Positions 11,647 through 22,846 of a DNA stretch of 64,000 nt are shown one piece after another; the stretch's first letter is position 1, and each line of letters opens with the position of its first letter. The notes beneath the pieces were generated by a model. That model did not search any database and was not told the origin of the DNA. It saw nothing but the letters and a program-made list of their open reading frames with translations. The position numbers were made by a program, and so were the translations under genes. The stretch comes from Cercospora beticola (Eukaryota > Ascomycota > Dothideomycetes > Mycosphaerellales > Mycosphaerellaceae), in NCBI RefSeq assembly GCF_033473495.1, contig NC_088941.1, forward strand, positions 62,001 to 126,000. The letters are read 5' to 3'.

Positions 11647-12315
11647 ATGGCTGCATACGCACCTACAATGGCGGAGACGATGCCCCTGGGTGGGGAGGGA
11701 TTGGTGGTAGCAGGTGAGTATCTAGGTGGGTGTGGGCATCTTTCGCATGAGAAGGGAACGAAGCTGGAGGAGGCCAAGCTATTTCTAGCAACCCAAAGGT
11801 CGGGCACGCCCAGGCACTACCTTTCAACTAACACAAAAACCCGTAGCAATCAACCAAATATTTGCTACATCCTGTCGCTCGGAACGTTATCACAGCCCTA
11901 CCTCTTTTGTTGACCGTCGTGAGACAACACCGGTCGACAAAGTAAATCGACCGGATCTGGTTTCACGTGAGAATCATGGTCGATCAATGCAATCATATCG
12001 TTTTCATTCATAAAGCTAGCTTTGCGTCGATCGTCGACGCCCATACCTGGTCAGTGGAAGAGTGCTCGCGTACCGCCGCGGCCGTGCAGCCACTCGATGG
12101 CATACAGAGCATCATATCTTCTCGACCCAGTGAACCCATCATGTCGCCGCAGGGCTAGTGCCTTTGATGCAGCGTGCGAATGGAAACAGCGCAGTGCACA
12201 GTGAAACCTCGCTCATTTGACCGAAGCACCTGGATGTTGGGAGTCCCGCCCGTCATTGTCGAACGTGTTATGCGTACGTCGGGCAGTCTTCGAGTTGGTG
12301 GGAAAAGCAGGTCAT
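11647..12315. other. Intergenic, nothing seen
   Basis: Lies between the 3' ends of a plus-strand and a minus-strand gene. No supported feature. Confidence 0.4.
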
Positions 12316-12946
12316 TTAGGCCAACTCGGAGTCAGTGAAGACCATCTGTTCATTTGCCTCGCGACCATCCTCGAGAGCGCGCTTGGCGTTGGATGGGTCG
12401 CCGGTCCACTATTGTCAAGTCAGCTTAATTCAAAATGCACTCGTGAAGGTGTCAACTTACGTAGTTGGGACGCGGGTACTCGCCCGAGTGGCAGATGCCC
12501 TCATGCCAGAAGGGAACAGTCGGGAAGACGTGCTGAAGAGCGTTGACGAGCTGCTCGTTGTTGCGGTCGTCCTTACGCTGGTTGTCGAGGACGTCTGGTG
12601 TCTCGAACTGCAGAGAGGTCTGGTCGCCCTCGATGCGAGAGCAGGCGAAGCCAGAGCCAGCGTTGATGAGGACGTAGACAATCATCTCGCGGAGCAGGTC
12701 GTGGCACTCGGGGTCGGCTGGTGGTGGGACGCCGACGTTGAGGACGTAGAAGCGCGAGTTGTCGATCTTGTAGCTCTTGCAGGTGGCGGTATTGGGAGCA
12801 AGAGGGTCTCGCGGCAAGAGAGTGGCGGTGAGGGTGTGGTTCGACTCGGAGGTGACAGTGTCGACAGCGGCGACTGGCTGGGCGACACGAGCAGTGACTG
12901 CGCTGATGGCGCCGAGAGCAGCGACGGCAATCTTGATGAGACCCAT
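12316..12946 (-). CDS. Secreted protein of unknown function
   Basis: Exons complement of 12461-12946 and 12316-12408, joined over a 52-nt intron with GTAAGT donor and GCTGACTTGACAATAG acceptor region, give 192 aa. The first 20 residues (MGLIKIAVAALGAISAVTAR) form a clear signal peptide. The mature protein has few cysteines (in TATCKSYKID, DPECHDLL, GFACSRIEGD and GICHSGEYP), an NHT glycosylation sequon, and a conserved-looking core around YVLNVGVPP. I recognise no family. The 31-codon second exon continues the frame naturally, whereas reading through the intron stops at once, which supports the splice. Confidence 0.75.
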
Positions 12947-13343
12947 CTTGCAGGTTGGTGGGGACGTAGCTTGATTGTTTGAAGTTGAATTGGTGTTGAA
13001 GGGAGTAGGTGCGGTGAAGATGAGTGCGACTTGTGTTCGTGGTTGTCAGTGTGTTAGGTGGTCAGGTTGATGGGAAGCGGTGGAAGTTCTTTTGTGCTCG
13101 CCGTGCATGTGACAAGGGTCCAAGAAGTGAACGGCTCAGAGGTGAACAGCATATGAAAGCACTCATGTGAGAACGCGAGTAAATGGGCTGACAAGGTTCG
13201 GACAGTTGATCTGCTCGTCTGAGATTGTTGCACTGGACAGATGAGACATATTCGGACGGGCTTGAGTCTTTCGAGAACGCCATGGCACGCAGTGTGTGAT
13301 CCACCTCATTCTCCCTTCGATGAGCCAGCTCTGACATCTGTCT
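12947..13343. other. Intergenic, probable promoter of the secreted-protein gene
   Basis: Upstream of the minus-strand gene starting at 12946 and downstream of the minus-strand gene ending at 13344. No distinct element seen. Confidence 0.4.
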
Positions 13344-13874
13344 TCAGAATTGGTTCATCATCGGACTATGATCGCCAATTCCTTTCATGACATGATGAAC
13401 GAAACACCTCCAGCAGCCATCAACCTTTCGGAATTTGAACTCGTTCATAAGAATCGTCTTCACCCCTTCTGGCGCTCCAGTAATCTCCGACTCCATGTAG
13501 ACAGTCGCCTCTCCTCTCTCCTCCTTGACTTCAGAATTGATGTTCTTGACTTCGGCATGATATGCTGGGAAAGCTTCGATGGTCTGCCGTAGGAGAGTAC
13601 TGTGCTCGAGAAGTGTCAACGGGTGCGGGAAGTTCTCAAAATGTGCTCTGAAGCTTGGAGCGACGCATTTGTGGAGATCGTTGTTCTCATAGTCAAAATC
13701 GCGGTCGTTGATTGCCAGCACTCCGCTGACACATATCGATTCTAGGTACTGGGCCACGCTCTGGCCTGGCGCTGGAACACCAGCAGAATGTGCTGTAGTT
13801 GAGGACGATTCGCCACTCTGCTCGGAAGCAGGTGTTGCGCTTGAGGAAACACCCGGGGACTCTGGAAAGGACAT
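13344..13874 (-). CDS. SnoaL/NTF2-like fold protein
   Basis: The frame is open from 14060 but begins there with GTG; the first ATG, at 13874, gives 176 aa. A Ser/Thr/Ala-rich leader of about 45 residues precedes a domain with the NTF2-like pattern: an initial helix with VLAINDRDFDY, FRAHFENFP, a middle LLEHSTLLRQTIEAFP helix, and beta strands ending in FKFRKVDGCWRCFVHHV. Fungal relatives are small proteins often found beside metabolic or effector genes, with no settled role. A spliced upstream exon is possible. The fold assignment comes from pattern only. Confidence 0.6.
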   Translation of the reverse strand: MSFPESPGVSSSATPASEQSGESSSTTAHSAGVPAPGQSVAQYLESICVSGVLAINDRDFDYENNDLHKCVAPSFRAHFENFPHPLTLLEHSTLLRQTIEAFPAYHAEVKNINSEVKEERGEATVYMESEITGAPEGVKTILMNEFKFRKVDGCWRCFVHHVMKGIGDHSPMMNQF

Positions 13875-15113
13875 ATTGTACCCTCGATCTTGACTGGGTA
13901 GATCAACACATATATTGTCTCGTGCACCCTCTGGTCGTTGCTGCGCTGATTGAAGCGCCTTTGAGTACGCTGGAACTTCAGCGTATTCACAGGCTGACTG
14001 CCGGAAAATCTTCACATCGTCAGCGTCCTCTGCTGACTTCTTCAGTACATGTATGCGCACAAACCACGAACCTGATCAAAGTCTTGATTCAAGGCCAAAT
14101 TTCGACCTTCAGTGAGTTTTCGGGCGAGGCTGGTTCTGCCTTGTTCCTGCGTGGAATGGTCTTGATTGCTCTTTCAAGCTCGAATCTCATATGTTGCTAT
14201 GCTTTGCTATGCATCTCGTCGTTTCACGACTTTCTGTACCGGATTCCACGCATTTCTCCTCGTGGAAGCCGGAGATATTCATGCTGTACCGCGGGCGAAC
14301 AAAGCACGAAATAGAGTTCCACCAGCGCCACCTGATTTGGCATGCAGGTGTCAAGGGTGCCCACTCCGTTCAATGACTGCCCAACCATGGCGACGTGAGC
14401 TTGGTTGCTTCCTCGGACCTAAGCGAGCTACTTCACCGGTGAGGGGTGTTCGTGTTCATGCAGAGGCATGACGAAAAGTTGGAGAGCGTGAAAGTCGACG
14501 TGGAATCGCGTGTATATATGCTGTGGTCTTGGTGTGCATTGGCATTCCTGCCCTCGATCCTCCGGGCGAGGAAGTCGGGCCATGGAGCAGCTAGCTTGAG
14601 CAGGTCTGGTTGTTGGGTCCGGCTGTACCAATGACAGACACAATGGATAGGTTGACGCACGGTGACGGACGTGGAGGAAGGGTCAAGAGCGGTCAGTTTT
14701 CACGAAATTGGATGCCTGAATTGCTGCCTCACGCTGGCAAGAACCGCCCGTCCTCTCGCTCCCAAGTTCCAACAAGGACTTCTACGATGCTTAATCAGCC
14801 CTCGCCAGGCGAAGAGGACAACCTGTTTGGCTGCTGTGAGCCTCCAGCCGTTTCTGCAAAGCAGTGCTTTCTGCTCCAAAATCGGATCCGCTGGAGCAGA
14901 GGCCACTTGGCATTTCAGCATGTCACTGTAGAGTCGTTAGCGTAAGGGGACCAACTGATGAGCACCGAGAGGCCTGTTGAATGCAAAAGTCTCTTCAATT
15001 CGTGAACAGGCCGCAGCCATGCCATGCGTCTATCGTCGCGCAATCGCTGCACTATGCAAGGACGCTCATCATCAACTTCCACTCGCAGCACAACAAGATC
15101 CTTCGAGACAACC
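13875..15113. other. Intergenic, no gene seen
   Basis: About 1.2 kb between two minus-strand genes. ORFs in this stretch lack splice or family support. The right part should contain the 3' UTR of the PDAP1-like gene. Confidence 0.4.
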
Positions 15114-15924
15114 TCAGGCCTTTCCACCTTTCTTGCCTCCGCGGCCACCTCGTGCAGCCTTCTGTGCTTGTTGACGCTCGAGTCTCGCCATCTGCTCCTT
15201 CTTCTCCTTGTCAATTAATTCACGCTCTTGCTTCTCGGCCTCCTTGCGTGCAGCAGCTTCAGCTCTCTGCTCTCGCACCAATTTCAGCCGCTCCAGATCT
15301 GCTCGGGCCTCCTCCGTCTTGCCTTCCGCATGCAGCTTCTGGTATCTTTCCTTTGCTTGCTGAGCCTGCAGTGCCTCTCGCTCACGCCTCGACAGTTGTG
15401 AGAGGTCGCCAGTCTTCTTCGCCTTTGCGGTCTGCTTCTCCGCGTCTTCTGCGCTCGGTGGTGCTTTGTCCGCCTGCTTTCGAGCGGATGCACTGTGGTT
15501 TGGATTCGCAGGCATATCATCATCCTCATCCTCATCGTCATCACTTGGTGGCAGATCACCAGCCTCGACGACTCCCTGCTTCTTCTTGATCGCAGCCTCC
15601 TTCTTTGCCTTTGCCGCGGCTCGTCGCTCCTCACGTGTCATCTCCTTTTGCTGAGAGGCTGGTCCGCCTTCCTCCTCGCTTGACTCCTCCTCTGAAGAAT
15701 CTTCCTCCTCTGAAGAGTCGTCATCGTCTTGCTCCGCCGGGTCTGCCCACATGGAGCTTTCTGCTCCATCTGCATCGAGGGGAGCGAGGTTCTTGCTAAA
15801 GTGACGTCCTCCTGGAGATGTGTCAGTGTATGTACACGCTGACGTGTTGTGTTGGATCCTTACCTCCTCGCTTTGCCTTGCCGAACTTGCCAGCGCGGCC
15901 TCTCGTGGCGCCTCTCGACGACAT
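15114..15924 (-). CDS. PDAP1-like 28-kDa phosphoprotein family protein
   Basis: Complement of 15864-15924 and 15114-15811 (52-nt intron) encodes 252 aa. Exon 1 starts [20 protein letters not shown], and splicing restores the basic GGGRHFSKN block. An acidic Ser/Glu run follows, then a region rich in Lys, Glu and Arg predicted to be one long helix, with [11 protein letters not shown] and [12 protein letters not shown] as family landmarks, and a Gly/Lys-rich end. This matches the conserved eukaryotic family represented by human PDAP1/PAP. Animal members bind PDGF-A; fungal roles are unclear, and RNA- or ribosome-associated roles have been proposed for such helices. Confidence 0.8.
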
Positions 15925-17046
15925 GTTGTGTGCTCGTTGGCGGGGTATTCGAAAAGTGCTCGAGGGGTTGGTGGGGTATTGTTGTCGGAGTCAAAGGACG
16001 TGGAAGGCCGTGGTGGTTCTTCGTCGCAGGTAAGTTGGATGTCCTGACTGACTGCTCCTGTAAGGCTAGAAAACCAAGAGTAGTCTAAATAGTGAACGAG
16101 GATCGAGTCACAAATGCGTTGCTTTGTGGTGAATACGTAACTTGTGATAGGCCGGTCCCTTAGTCGCTGCTGCCCCAATTCCCCACTGTTGCCAAGAACG
16201 GCACGTGGCCGCGGACATGACTTGGACGCGTTTTTTCCTTCGCGCGGCTTTCTCTTTTCCTTCCATACATAAACTGAATTCCTTCCTATTCACTGTACCG
16301 ACCAAACCACTGGTTGATTAGAGGGGAAAGGACGGATAGATGGATGGACACAACCCGTTGGCTTACCTCTGCCGCTTCGAATTACGTGGAGCGGGAGCAA
16401 ATATATTTGACGGTACAAATCAGCGGTAGACTCGTGGACCTGTAATGACAGGCAAAGCAGCACTGCAAGACCATATGCTCTGGACAAGATCGTGAACGTC
16501 CGAGCCGTCAGCAGAAGTGGCCTGGTCAGCCTGGGATGGGTCTCAGTCCGCTCATTGCCAGTGTAATACTGCAGGCTCTTTTGACATGAGCTGGCCTTCA
16601 CTCTTCCTCATTTGTTCTTGCCGATGGTGTGAACGTGTTGCACCAGCCAGCACTTCGTCTGCATCTTTCTCAAGTTTACCATGACTTCCGACTATCGTCA
16701 CTGCTACTTCCATTGGCATTCAGCTGCCTTTGCCATCGGATCTCGCGGCGGACACTCCATAACTGGGCTCTGATAATGCAAGCTTCCAATGAAGCAGTTG
16801 TGAGCATGCACTTGTGGAGAGAGACAGATTTGTGCAAAGCAACTATGTGCTGTTGAGCATTTTTCTGGTTCTGCACACGACATAGCCAAACTATCATATA
16901 TCCACAGTACCATATAGTCGCGCTGCTCGAAGTCCAGATTTCCGCAGCTTTCCGCCTGTGAGCATCTCATTCACCACATCATCTTTCTCCTCTACCTGCA
17001 GCGAATCTGCATCAGCAGCCTCATCATAGCAACCTTGCCGCCAGCC
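15925..17046. other. Intergenic, no gene seen
   Basis: About 1.1 kb between the divergent starts of the PDAP1-like gene and a small membrane-protein gene, so both promoters should lie here. No repeat or RNA gene recognised. Confidence 0.4.
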
Positions 17047-17571
17047 ATGGGACCCTCTCCAGTACGTGTGACAATACCGCCCTGAGAAATATAAAGCCAG
17101 CTCTTGAGCTTACAGACACCACAAAGCTCCGGCCAAGAGGCGTCAATCCAACGTTCTGGGTCGACCTCATGAACATTGTCTTAACGATCGCAACGTCGAT
17201 CCTCTTATTCTTAGTGGTCATTTTCGCCGCCGTGTTTCTTTTCAAATTCTGCAACGATACTATTCGAAACCGGAACAAGGAAATCGAGGAGAGCAAAACA
17301 CGAAAGGTAACGTGCTCAGCTGCCTTCGATTCTGTTTGAGAAGGATTGAGAACTGACGAGTGATCGATAGCAACTTGAATCGCTTGTCACGGAAACGAGG
17401 AGACTGCTTCAGGCAATTGAAGATGCTCGCATGAATCGAAGAATTGACGAATTGCAAGCAGACCTTGAGGACTCGAGTCTAAAACTGGAAGACCTGGGTA
17501 AGGAGCCTTACGCCGGACAGGCCTGTGCAACACAGCTGCGAGTGGGCAAGGGCATGCTCTTGCGGATATAG
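17047..17571 (+). CDS. Small single-pass membrane protein with coiled coil
   Basis: The secure part is exon 17169-17306 joined to 17371-17571 by a 64-nt intron with an AACTGAC branch box. It encodes a strongly hydrophobic segment (VLTIATSILLFLVVIFAAVFLF) followed by a charged helix rich in Glu, Arg and Leu (QLESLVTETRRLLQAIEDAR) and a short tail ending MLLRI. An upstream mini-exon starting MGPSP at 17047 can be spliced in frame in two ways; otherwise the ATG at 17169 starts a 112-residue protein. The topology is an N-terminal anchor with a cytosolic coiled coil, as in small tethering or organelle-shaping proteins. I recognise no family. Confidence 0.6.
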
Positions 17572-17944
17572 TTGTCTGGATCGTGAGAGAAGGCGATGCA
17601 CGAGGACACATGATGCTACTCGCGGTGTCAGCCGCACCAGGGAGGTCCAGAGCAAACAGATACAGAGGATCACATTCAGGAGTAGTACATGTCAGAAGCA
17701 GGTAAAAGGTCACTGCGAAATTCTGTACACCATAGTATTCGGTATAATGCCTGTCTAACGCTGAACGCTCCACAAAAATGACATCGTGGTAGTCATGGCA
17801 GTAATCGCTTCGTCTCCAACTGGGTATCATGCATGCTTTTCTCTGTGCACATTTCGCTGCTGCGCTGCTCCTTCTCTGCACTCTGCTGCTCAGCTAACAG
17901 GTAGCTTCTCAATCAATCATCTTCTCTGAACAGAATCTCTCCAT
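17572..17944. other. Intergenic between converging genes
   Basis: Holds the 3' ends of the small membrane-protein gene and EXO1. No other feature seen. Confidence 0.4.
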
Positions 17945-20245
17945 CTACCCTGCAAATGCGAACCGACTCAGGTTGAGAGCCGGTTTCTTGCCCTCATCTG
18001 AAGCCTCGCTCGGGCTCTCTGGCACGAGCAGGTCTTCGCTGCCCTTCACCGGTAATTCTGACAATGCATGGCCGAATAAAGCTGGCTCTTTCTCCACGTC
18101 CCGCCACTTATCCTCGTTGATGACTGCGCTGTCGGCTTCTGCCTCATCGGAGCGAAACTCGACAGCTGGCAATCCTGGGGGCGACTCAAGCACAATGCCG
18201 CTATCGTCAATGTCCGCGGGGCTCTGTTCGACTTTCGGACTGAGGAGCAGTGTTGAAGACTGTTTGACTGGCGTACGAGAGAACAATGGGGCAGAAGCTG
18301 TGCGCGAGAGTGTCTTCTTCCCTATCAATGTCTCGCCGTATCTCATGGCCTCGAAGTCAAGGCGAACGCCCTTGCTGAAGACGCTGTGTTCTTGTGTGCT
18401 GCTACTGACGGACGTTGCTGTCGTGCTGAAAGACGCTTGCGACTGAGTACTTGTCTCGCTGGTGTCCACCGTCGACTGTGAGGTTGTGGCATCGTTACCA
18501 TCTGCGAACACTTGTAGCTTCTTTCTCTTCCGGGGAGACGACAACGCGGGGACGGCGGTCTTCTCGGAAGAGTCCGCATCATTCTTGACATTGGTCTTCT
18601 CGATGAGCTCTGGGTCTTGAGTCACTGCCGCAAGCGCCTCAGCAACAGAATCGTCCGACCACAAGTCGAACTCCTCCGTTACACGCCTGGACTTGCGACG
18701 CACTGACGGACTAGGCTGTGCTGCAGCTTTGGCAAAGAACTTGCTCGTGGCTGACTCAACGCCCTGGCCTCCTTTCATGGCGGCGGTGATGCCAGAGTCT
18801 GAGCATAAGCGTTGCCGCTTTGGAGAAGCTCGATGAGTTGGAAAAGGATCAGTAACAGTGCGGCGGGAAATCTGTGGTGCTGAAGACGGTGGTTGTACAT
18901 TGGCGGTGCGCAAGCCACCAAAGAAACGCGGAGCCGGTACGCGTGAGGCAGATTGGGTCCCAGTCACAGGCGTAGTAGACCACGAGGTTGGCCCTTGTTG
19001 GTCGAGGAGTCGCAGTTGGCTGGGCGTGAGGGAGAGGGAGTTGGGATCGAGCTCAGCAAGAGGGACGCGGCGTGCTTTAAAGAATTCGTCGATGGGTCTG
19101 CCGGCGTGCTTCTCGAGGGGAGCTGATACTGTGCGTCTCGGTGGTGGTTGCCAGAGTCTGTTGAATGTGTTCGGGAGCACGATCGGCTTCTTAGTGTTGG
19201 GATCAAGGTCGCCGCAAGCCACGCCTGCAGCTACATCGGACTCGACATAGCTGCCAATGTATGGCATAGACTCTGCAGTCAGGCCTGTGGGGAGCGGATT
19301 GAGATTGACGAGACAATTGGCTTCCGGACAGAAGACCCATTGGTGCAGGAATGTCCTCTCTGCCCGGTAGAATTGCTCCAGATAGTCTTTGGGCACTCTC
19401 ATCTTGCCGTCGAACTGCACTGTCCGGACGATTCGCTCCACGGTTTTATGCTTGCGGACCAGGCGGTAGGCAGTCTTCAAGCCCATCTTGTCAATGCCTG
19501 CCAAGTAGTCGCAGCCACTGAGCATGGTCATCATGCGAAACTCCTTGTCAGTCCAGCCTACCAGGCTGACGTCGCGGACAGAAGTGAAGTCGGCGCGGTT
19601 GACCATGATGCATTCGCCGTACTGGTCGAGCTTGGTGAGAAGGCACTTGACGCCAAAGACCAGGAGATCGGAGTCTTCGCTGATGACACCATTGATGTGA
19701 CCCTGCTTCTCGAGATATGCCAGCTGGCTGTCGGCTTCGTACGGCGCGACGACGTATGTCACCCCCAATTTCTTGAGCTCCTCAATGATCTCGCGTGCCA
19801 TTGCCGGAGTGACGTCCACAGCTTTCTGCAGTTCCAATTGGGCTTGCGAAGGCCGGCCCATTCTCAACATCTCCAATCCCACTCGCTTGCTCTCCTTCCG
19901 CCGCGCCGCCCGCTCCTTCTCGGTGTGTGACTTACTCGGCAGATAGTCGCCATCGAAGACCAGGTATGGCTTCACGCCGAAGTGGATCAGCATCCGAACG
20001 CGGTGCAGCACGAAGTCGATGTGCTTGCGGGTTGGTTTCCCCTCGGCCAGCTCAATGGCACAGGCGACGGTGCCGCGGTGCAGCCAGCCATAGGCGTCGA
20101 CTCCGAGCGTCTGGCCGGCGAAGTTGCGCAAGTGGGTGGGCTTATGGATGCTCTTGAGCAGCGGCAAGAGTCCTGTTGGGCGGCGTCAATGGTGATCAGG
20201 GGAGGGGAGTGCGGTGGAGAGGAGGCGCTCACCTTGAATGCCCAT
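17945..20245 (-). CDS. EXO1: Exonuclease 1 (Rad2/XPG-family 5'-3' exonuclease and flap endonuclease)
   Basis: Exo1 resects DNA 5' to 3' in mismatch repair, double-strand-break end resection and meiosis. Exon 1 is only 13 nt (20233-20245, encoding MGIQ) and joins over a 60-nt intron to 17945-20172, restoring the invariant MGIQGLLPLLKSI start; total 746 aa. All metal-binding acids align with the human enzyme numbering: D30, D78, E150, D152, D171, D173 and D226, in the motifs VDAYGWLHRG, FDGDYLPSK, PYEADSQLAYL, SEDSDLLVFG and GCDYLAG. The C-terminal 400 residues are disordered, rich in Ser and Pro, the usual location of mismatch-repair partner motifs. It diverges from TMA16. Confidence 0.96.
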
Positions 20246-20485
20246 GATGTCTGTATTGTTAGTATCCCGTCGCGGTCATATCGTATTGTCGTGCTATTGT
20301 CCTGCACTCTCGAGCTGCAGCGGTCATGGGTCGGGAAGTGCTGGTGGAGTTGCGGCGCGTCAAACGCCAGCAGGCACGCGTCGATCCGGGTCGCGCCAAG
20401 AAACTGACGTGCGTAGCCTTGGAGCCTCAGCCAAAATTTCCAGAGGCAAGTCCCAAATCGACAACACCGGAAGAAAGCAGTCAAG
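20246..20485. promoter_or_regulatory. Shared divergent promoter of EXO1 and TMA16
   Basis: Only 240 bp separate the two start codons, so transcription of the repair nuclease and the ribosome-biogenesis gene must start from a compact bidirectional promoter. Confidence 0.55.
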
Positions 20486-21025
20486 ATGCCGTCGAAACAC
20501 AGCAAGATCGTCAAGCACGTTCACAAGAAGAAGGGTGCCAAAATCAACGCCCTCCATGAGAACAGTCGCGATGCCAAAAGGATTCGAAATGCTGGTGCCC
20601 GAGACGAGCGGGTCGCAAATATCAACGCTACCCGTCAGAAGCAGAATCGTCCTTGGTTGGACCGGGTAGCATTTTTCCAAGACAGACTCCCGGAGACCCT
20701 GCATCCACTTGATCTTGATCAAATCAAGTCCGATATTGCAGAGTATCTCAGTCGACACGACGAGGAATTGGCATCTCTGAAAGCAGAGAGGCGGCCAGGC
20801 AGGCCTCCGAGCAACCGACAACTTTTGCTGGAGCAGGCGATCAATTCAGAGCAGCAGGAGTTCGAGAGCGGATTCTGGGTGCCGGATCTGCAGGACGAAG
20901 GAACGTTGATGAAGCTGGACGCCTGGAAAGGCAGCTGGCTTGAGTTGGGCGTGTTGCGCTTTGTGAGGGTCGACAAGGACGGTGTGGTGAAGGAGAGCTC
21001 ATTCCCGCCGAGAGGTGCCTCGTGA
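20486..21025 (+). CDS. TMA16: Translation machinery-associated protein 16
   Basis: A single exon encodes 179 aa, the length of yeast Tma16, a pre-60S ribosome assembly factor. The family hallmarks are present: a lysine-rich N-terminus (SKIVKHVHKKKGAK), NALHENSRDAKRIRNAGARDER, then NRPWLDRVAFFQ, a HDEELASLKAERRPGRPPS segment and a C-terminal FWVPDLQDE motif. The ATG is the first in frame and the length needs no intron. Function is taken from the family. Confidence 0.93.
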   Translation: MPSKHSKIVKHVHKKKGAKINALHENSRDAKRIRNAGARDERVANINATRQKQNRPWLDRVAFFQDRLPETLHPLDLDQIKSDIAEYLSRHDEELASLKAERRPGRPPSNRQLLLEQAINSEQQEFESGFWVPDLQDEGTLMKLDAWKGSWLELGVLRFVRVDKDGVVKESSFPPRGAS

Positions 21026-21774
21026 AATACGAACGACTCAACCCACATCTGGACGAATACTGGAAGACCCGTTGGCGATGGTCGATACTGCAAGTCGGGA
21101 AGCCAATCCACTGCGCCAAAGCGGGCGCAGCACGTGCTCTGGAAGGACCTCGCCCTTTTCGAGGACGTATCGTATCCACAGACACTCTGATTGCTAAAAA
21201 GTCTTTGATCGCAAATGTCTGTCGCCAATCTTCTAAGCTGGCTCGCGGATGGTCTGTCCGCGCCCAGCTACAGCCAGGAGGATACCCACGCATTGAAGCA
21301 CAGAACGCCCAGGGCTCTCGAGCATGATATCTCTGCATGTAATCGTGCTCTGCAAGAAGACAACTGTACTGTGCAGTGGCTTACCTTGTCGCAATAGTCT
21401 CGTCGACTCGGCGGACTGAAGCCGTGGAAGCTCCATGAGCGCAGCGGACATCAGTTTACGCATCAAGCATCTGCGCATGCAGCCGCGCACAGAATCGCTC
21501 AGGCCATTCTCGATGAACCTCATGCTTCGGGCAACGCGATGCGTATCTTTTTCTGGCCCGCGCCTGAAGCATTAGTCATCGGCACGACGATGGCCGTAAT
21601 TCAGACCAATATGCCAAACGCCGCGATATTGAACGCCGAAAACTCCGTACATCACTCCCAGCACCAAGTCAATTCTGTAAGGATCTATCATGTATTCTCT
21701 ACTCCTCTAACTTGTAGTCCCGTTCTGCAATGCAGCCAACGATTCCTCCTTATCGGGCTCAATTCGGTCCTTCC
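21026..21774. other. Intergenic between converging genes
   Basis: About 750 bp containing the 3' ends of TMA16 and the phosphatase-like gene. No supported feature. Confidence 0.4.
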
Positions 21775-22544
21775 TCACAGTTTCCCATTCCCAGAGAACA
21801 GATCATCCTCGGTACTCGTGGGCCCATACCCTCCTGCAACAGCAACCTCCTTGCCCTTCTGCTGCTTCAGAAAACATTCGTCCTTCTCCACCCACTCTGG
21901 ATCGAACGTGAAGATTCTGACCTCCGCATTTCTCCAACCATACCCACTTGGCCCATTGGCATCGCAAGTGACCTCTCTCAAAATATCCCCATGTCCGACA
22001 AGAACAATTGTCTCCTCAGGGCGGTCTCTCAACCATTGGCGAACCCACTCTGCGCGTTTAGCAATCAAGCCCCGATCCGCAGACCAGAAGCCTTTCTTGG
22101 AAGTCCAGTCCTCTGGAAGATGAGAGAAATCGAATCCTTCGAGTTCGGGGTCTTTGGAAAGAGTGCTGGCGGAGGATCCCGTGTCACAAGGAAAATCGTT
22201 ACACTCCTGGAACTCAGGTACGAGAGCTACTTTCGATAGTCCGCCTAGACGGTCTATGGCAGGACCCCACCCGAGCTTTGTTGTCTGGAGTGTTCGCTTA
22301 AGAGGTGAGGTGGCAACGAGGTCGACTTCCTTTGCAATTTCGGAGATTTGTGGAACGAGAGCTTGGGCTTGTTTCTTGCCGAGGGCTGTCAGAGGGGCGT
22401 CATGGACTGTAGCATTTGTTAGATCGGGGGCAATAGCAAGTTTATCTTGGAAATGGTGAGGGAAAACTCACTGGTATAGTCAAGGTCTACATTATGTTCT
22501 GCTTGTGCGTGCCGAGTAAGAATGATGCGAGAATTCGGTGCCAT
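21775..22544 (-). CDS. Histidine phosphatase superfamily (phosphoglycerate mutase-like) protein
   Basis: Complement of 22472-22544 and 21775-22406, joined over a 65-nt intron with GTGAGT donor, encodes 234 aa. The catalytic motif near the N-terminus is LTRHAQAEHN (nucleophile H12, in an RHA variant of RHG). PLTALGKKQAQAL, TSPLKRTLQT and the distal VLVGHGD follow, supplying the remaining phosphate-pocket arginine and histidine. Fungal members of this size act on diverse small phosphate esters. The substrate cannot be read from the sequence. Confidence 0.88.
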
Positions 22545-22846
22545 TTTGAGCTGCGTGCAAACAGAATCTATGCTCTATTGTGAAATTGGATGTCTATGTA
22601 ACGTAGAATAGTGAGTAGTCGGAATGAATCATGGCCGCTACAAAAGTTTTGGGACAGCTGTGACGACACAGCTGTCGGGTTACCGTGTGAAGTCATGCCG
22701 AAAAGTGAGTCCAGGGTCTCATGCCAGGGTGAAGAACGTCCGAGATGACTCAGCACTACTTTTCCTGATGCCGCAGGCTTGAACGTAGTTGCATACTCAG
22801 ATTAATACAGCATACTTCGCGATACTCTTCCAGATTACAGCTGAGC
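22545..22846. other. Intergenic, nothing seen
   Basis: About 300 bp between the start of the phosphatase-like gene and the 3' end of the FAD oxidoreductase gene, both on the minus strand. Confidence 0.4.
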
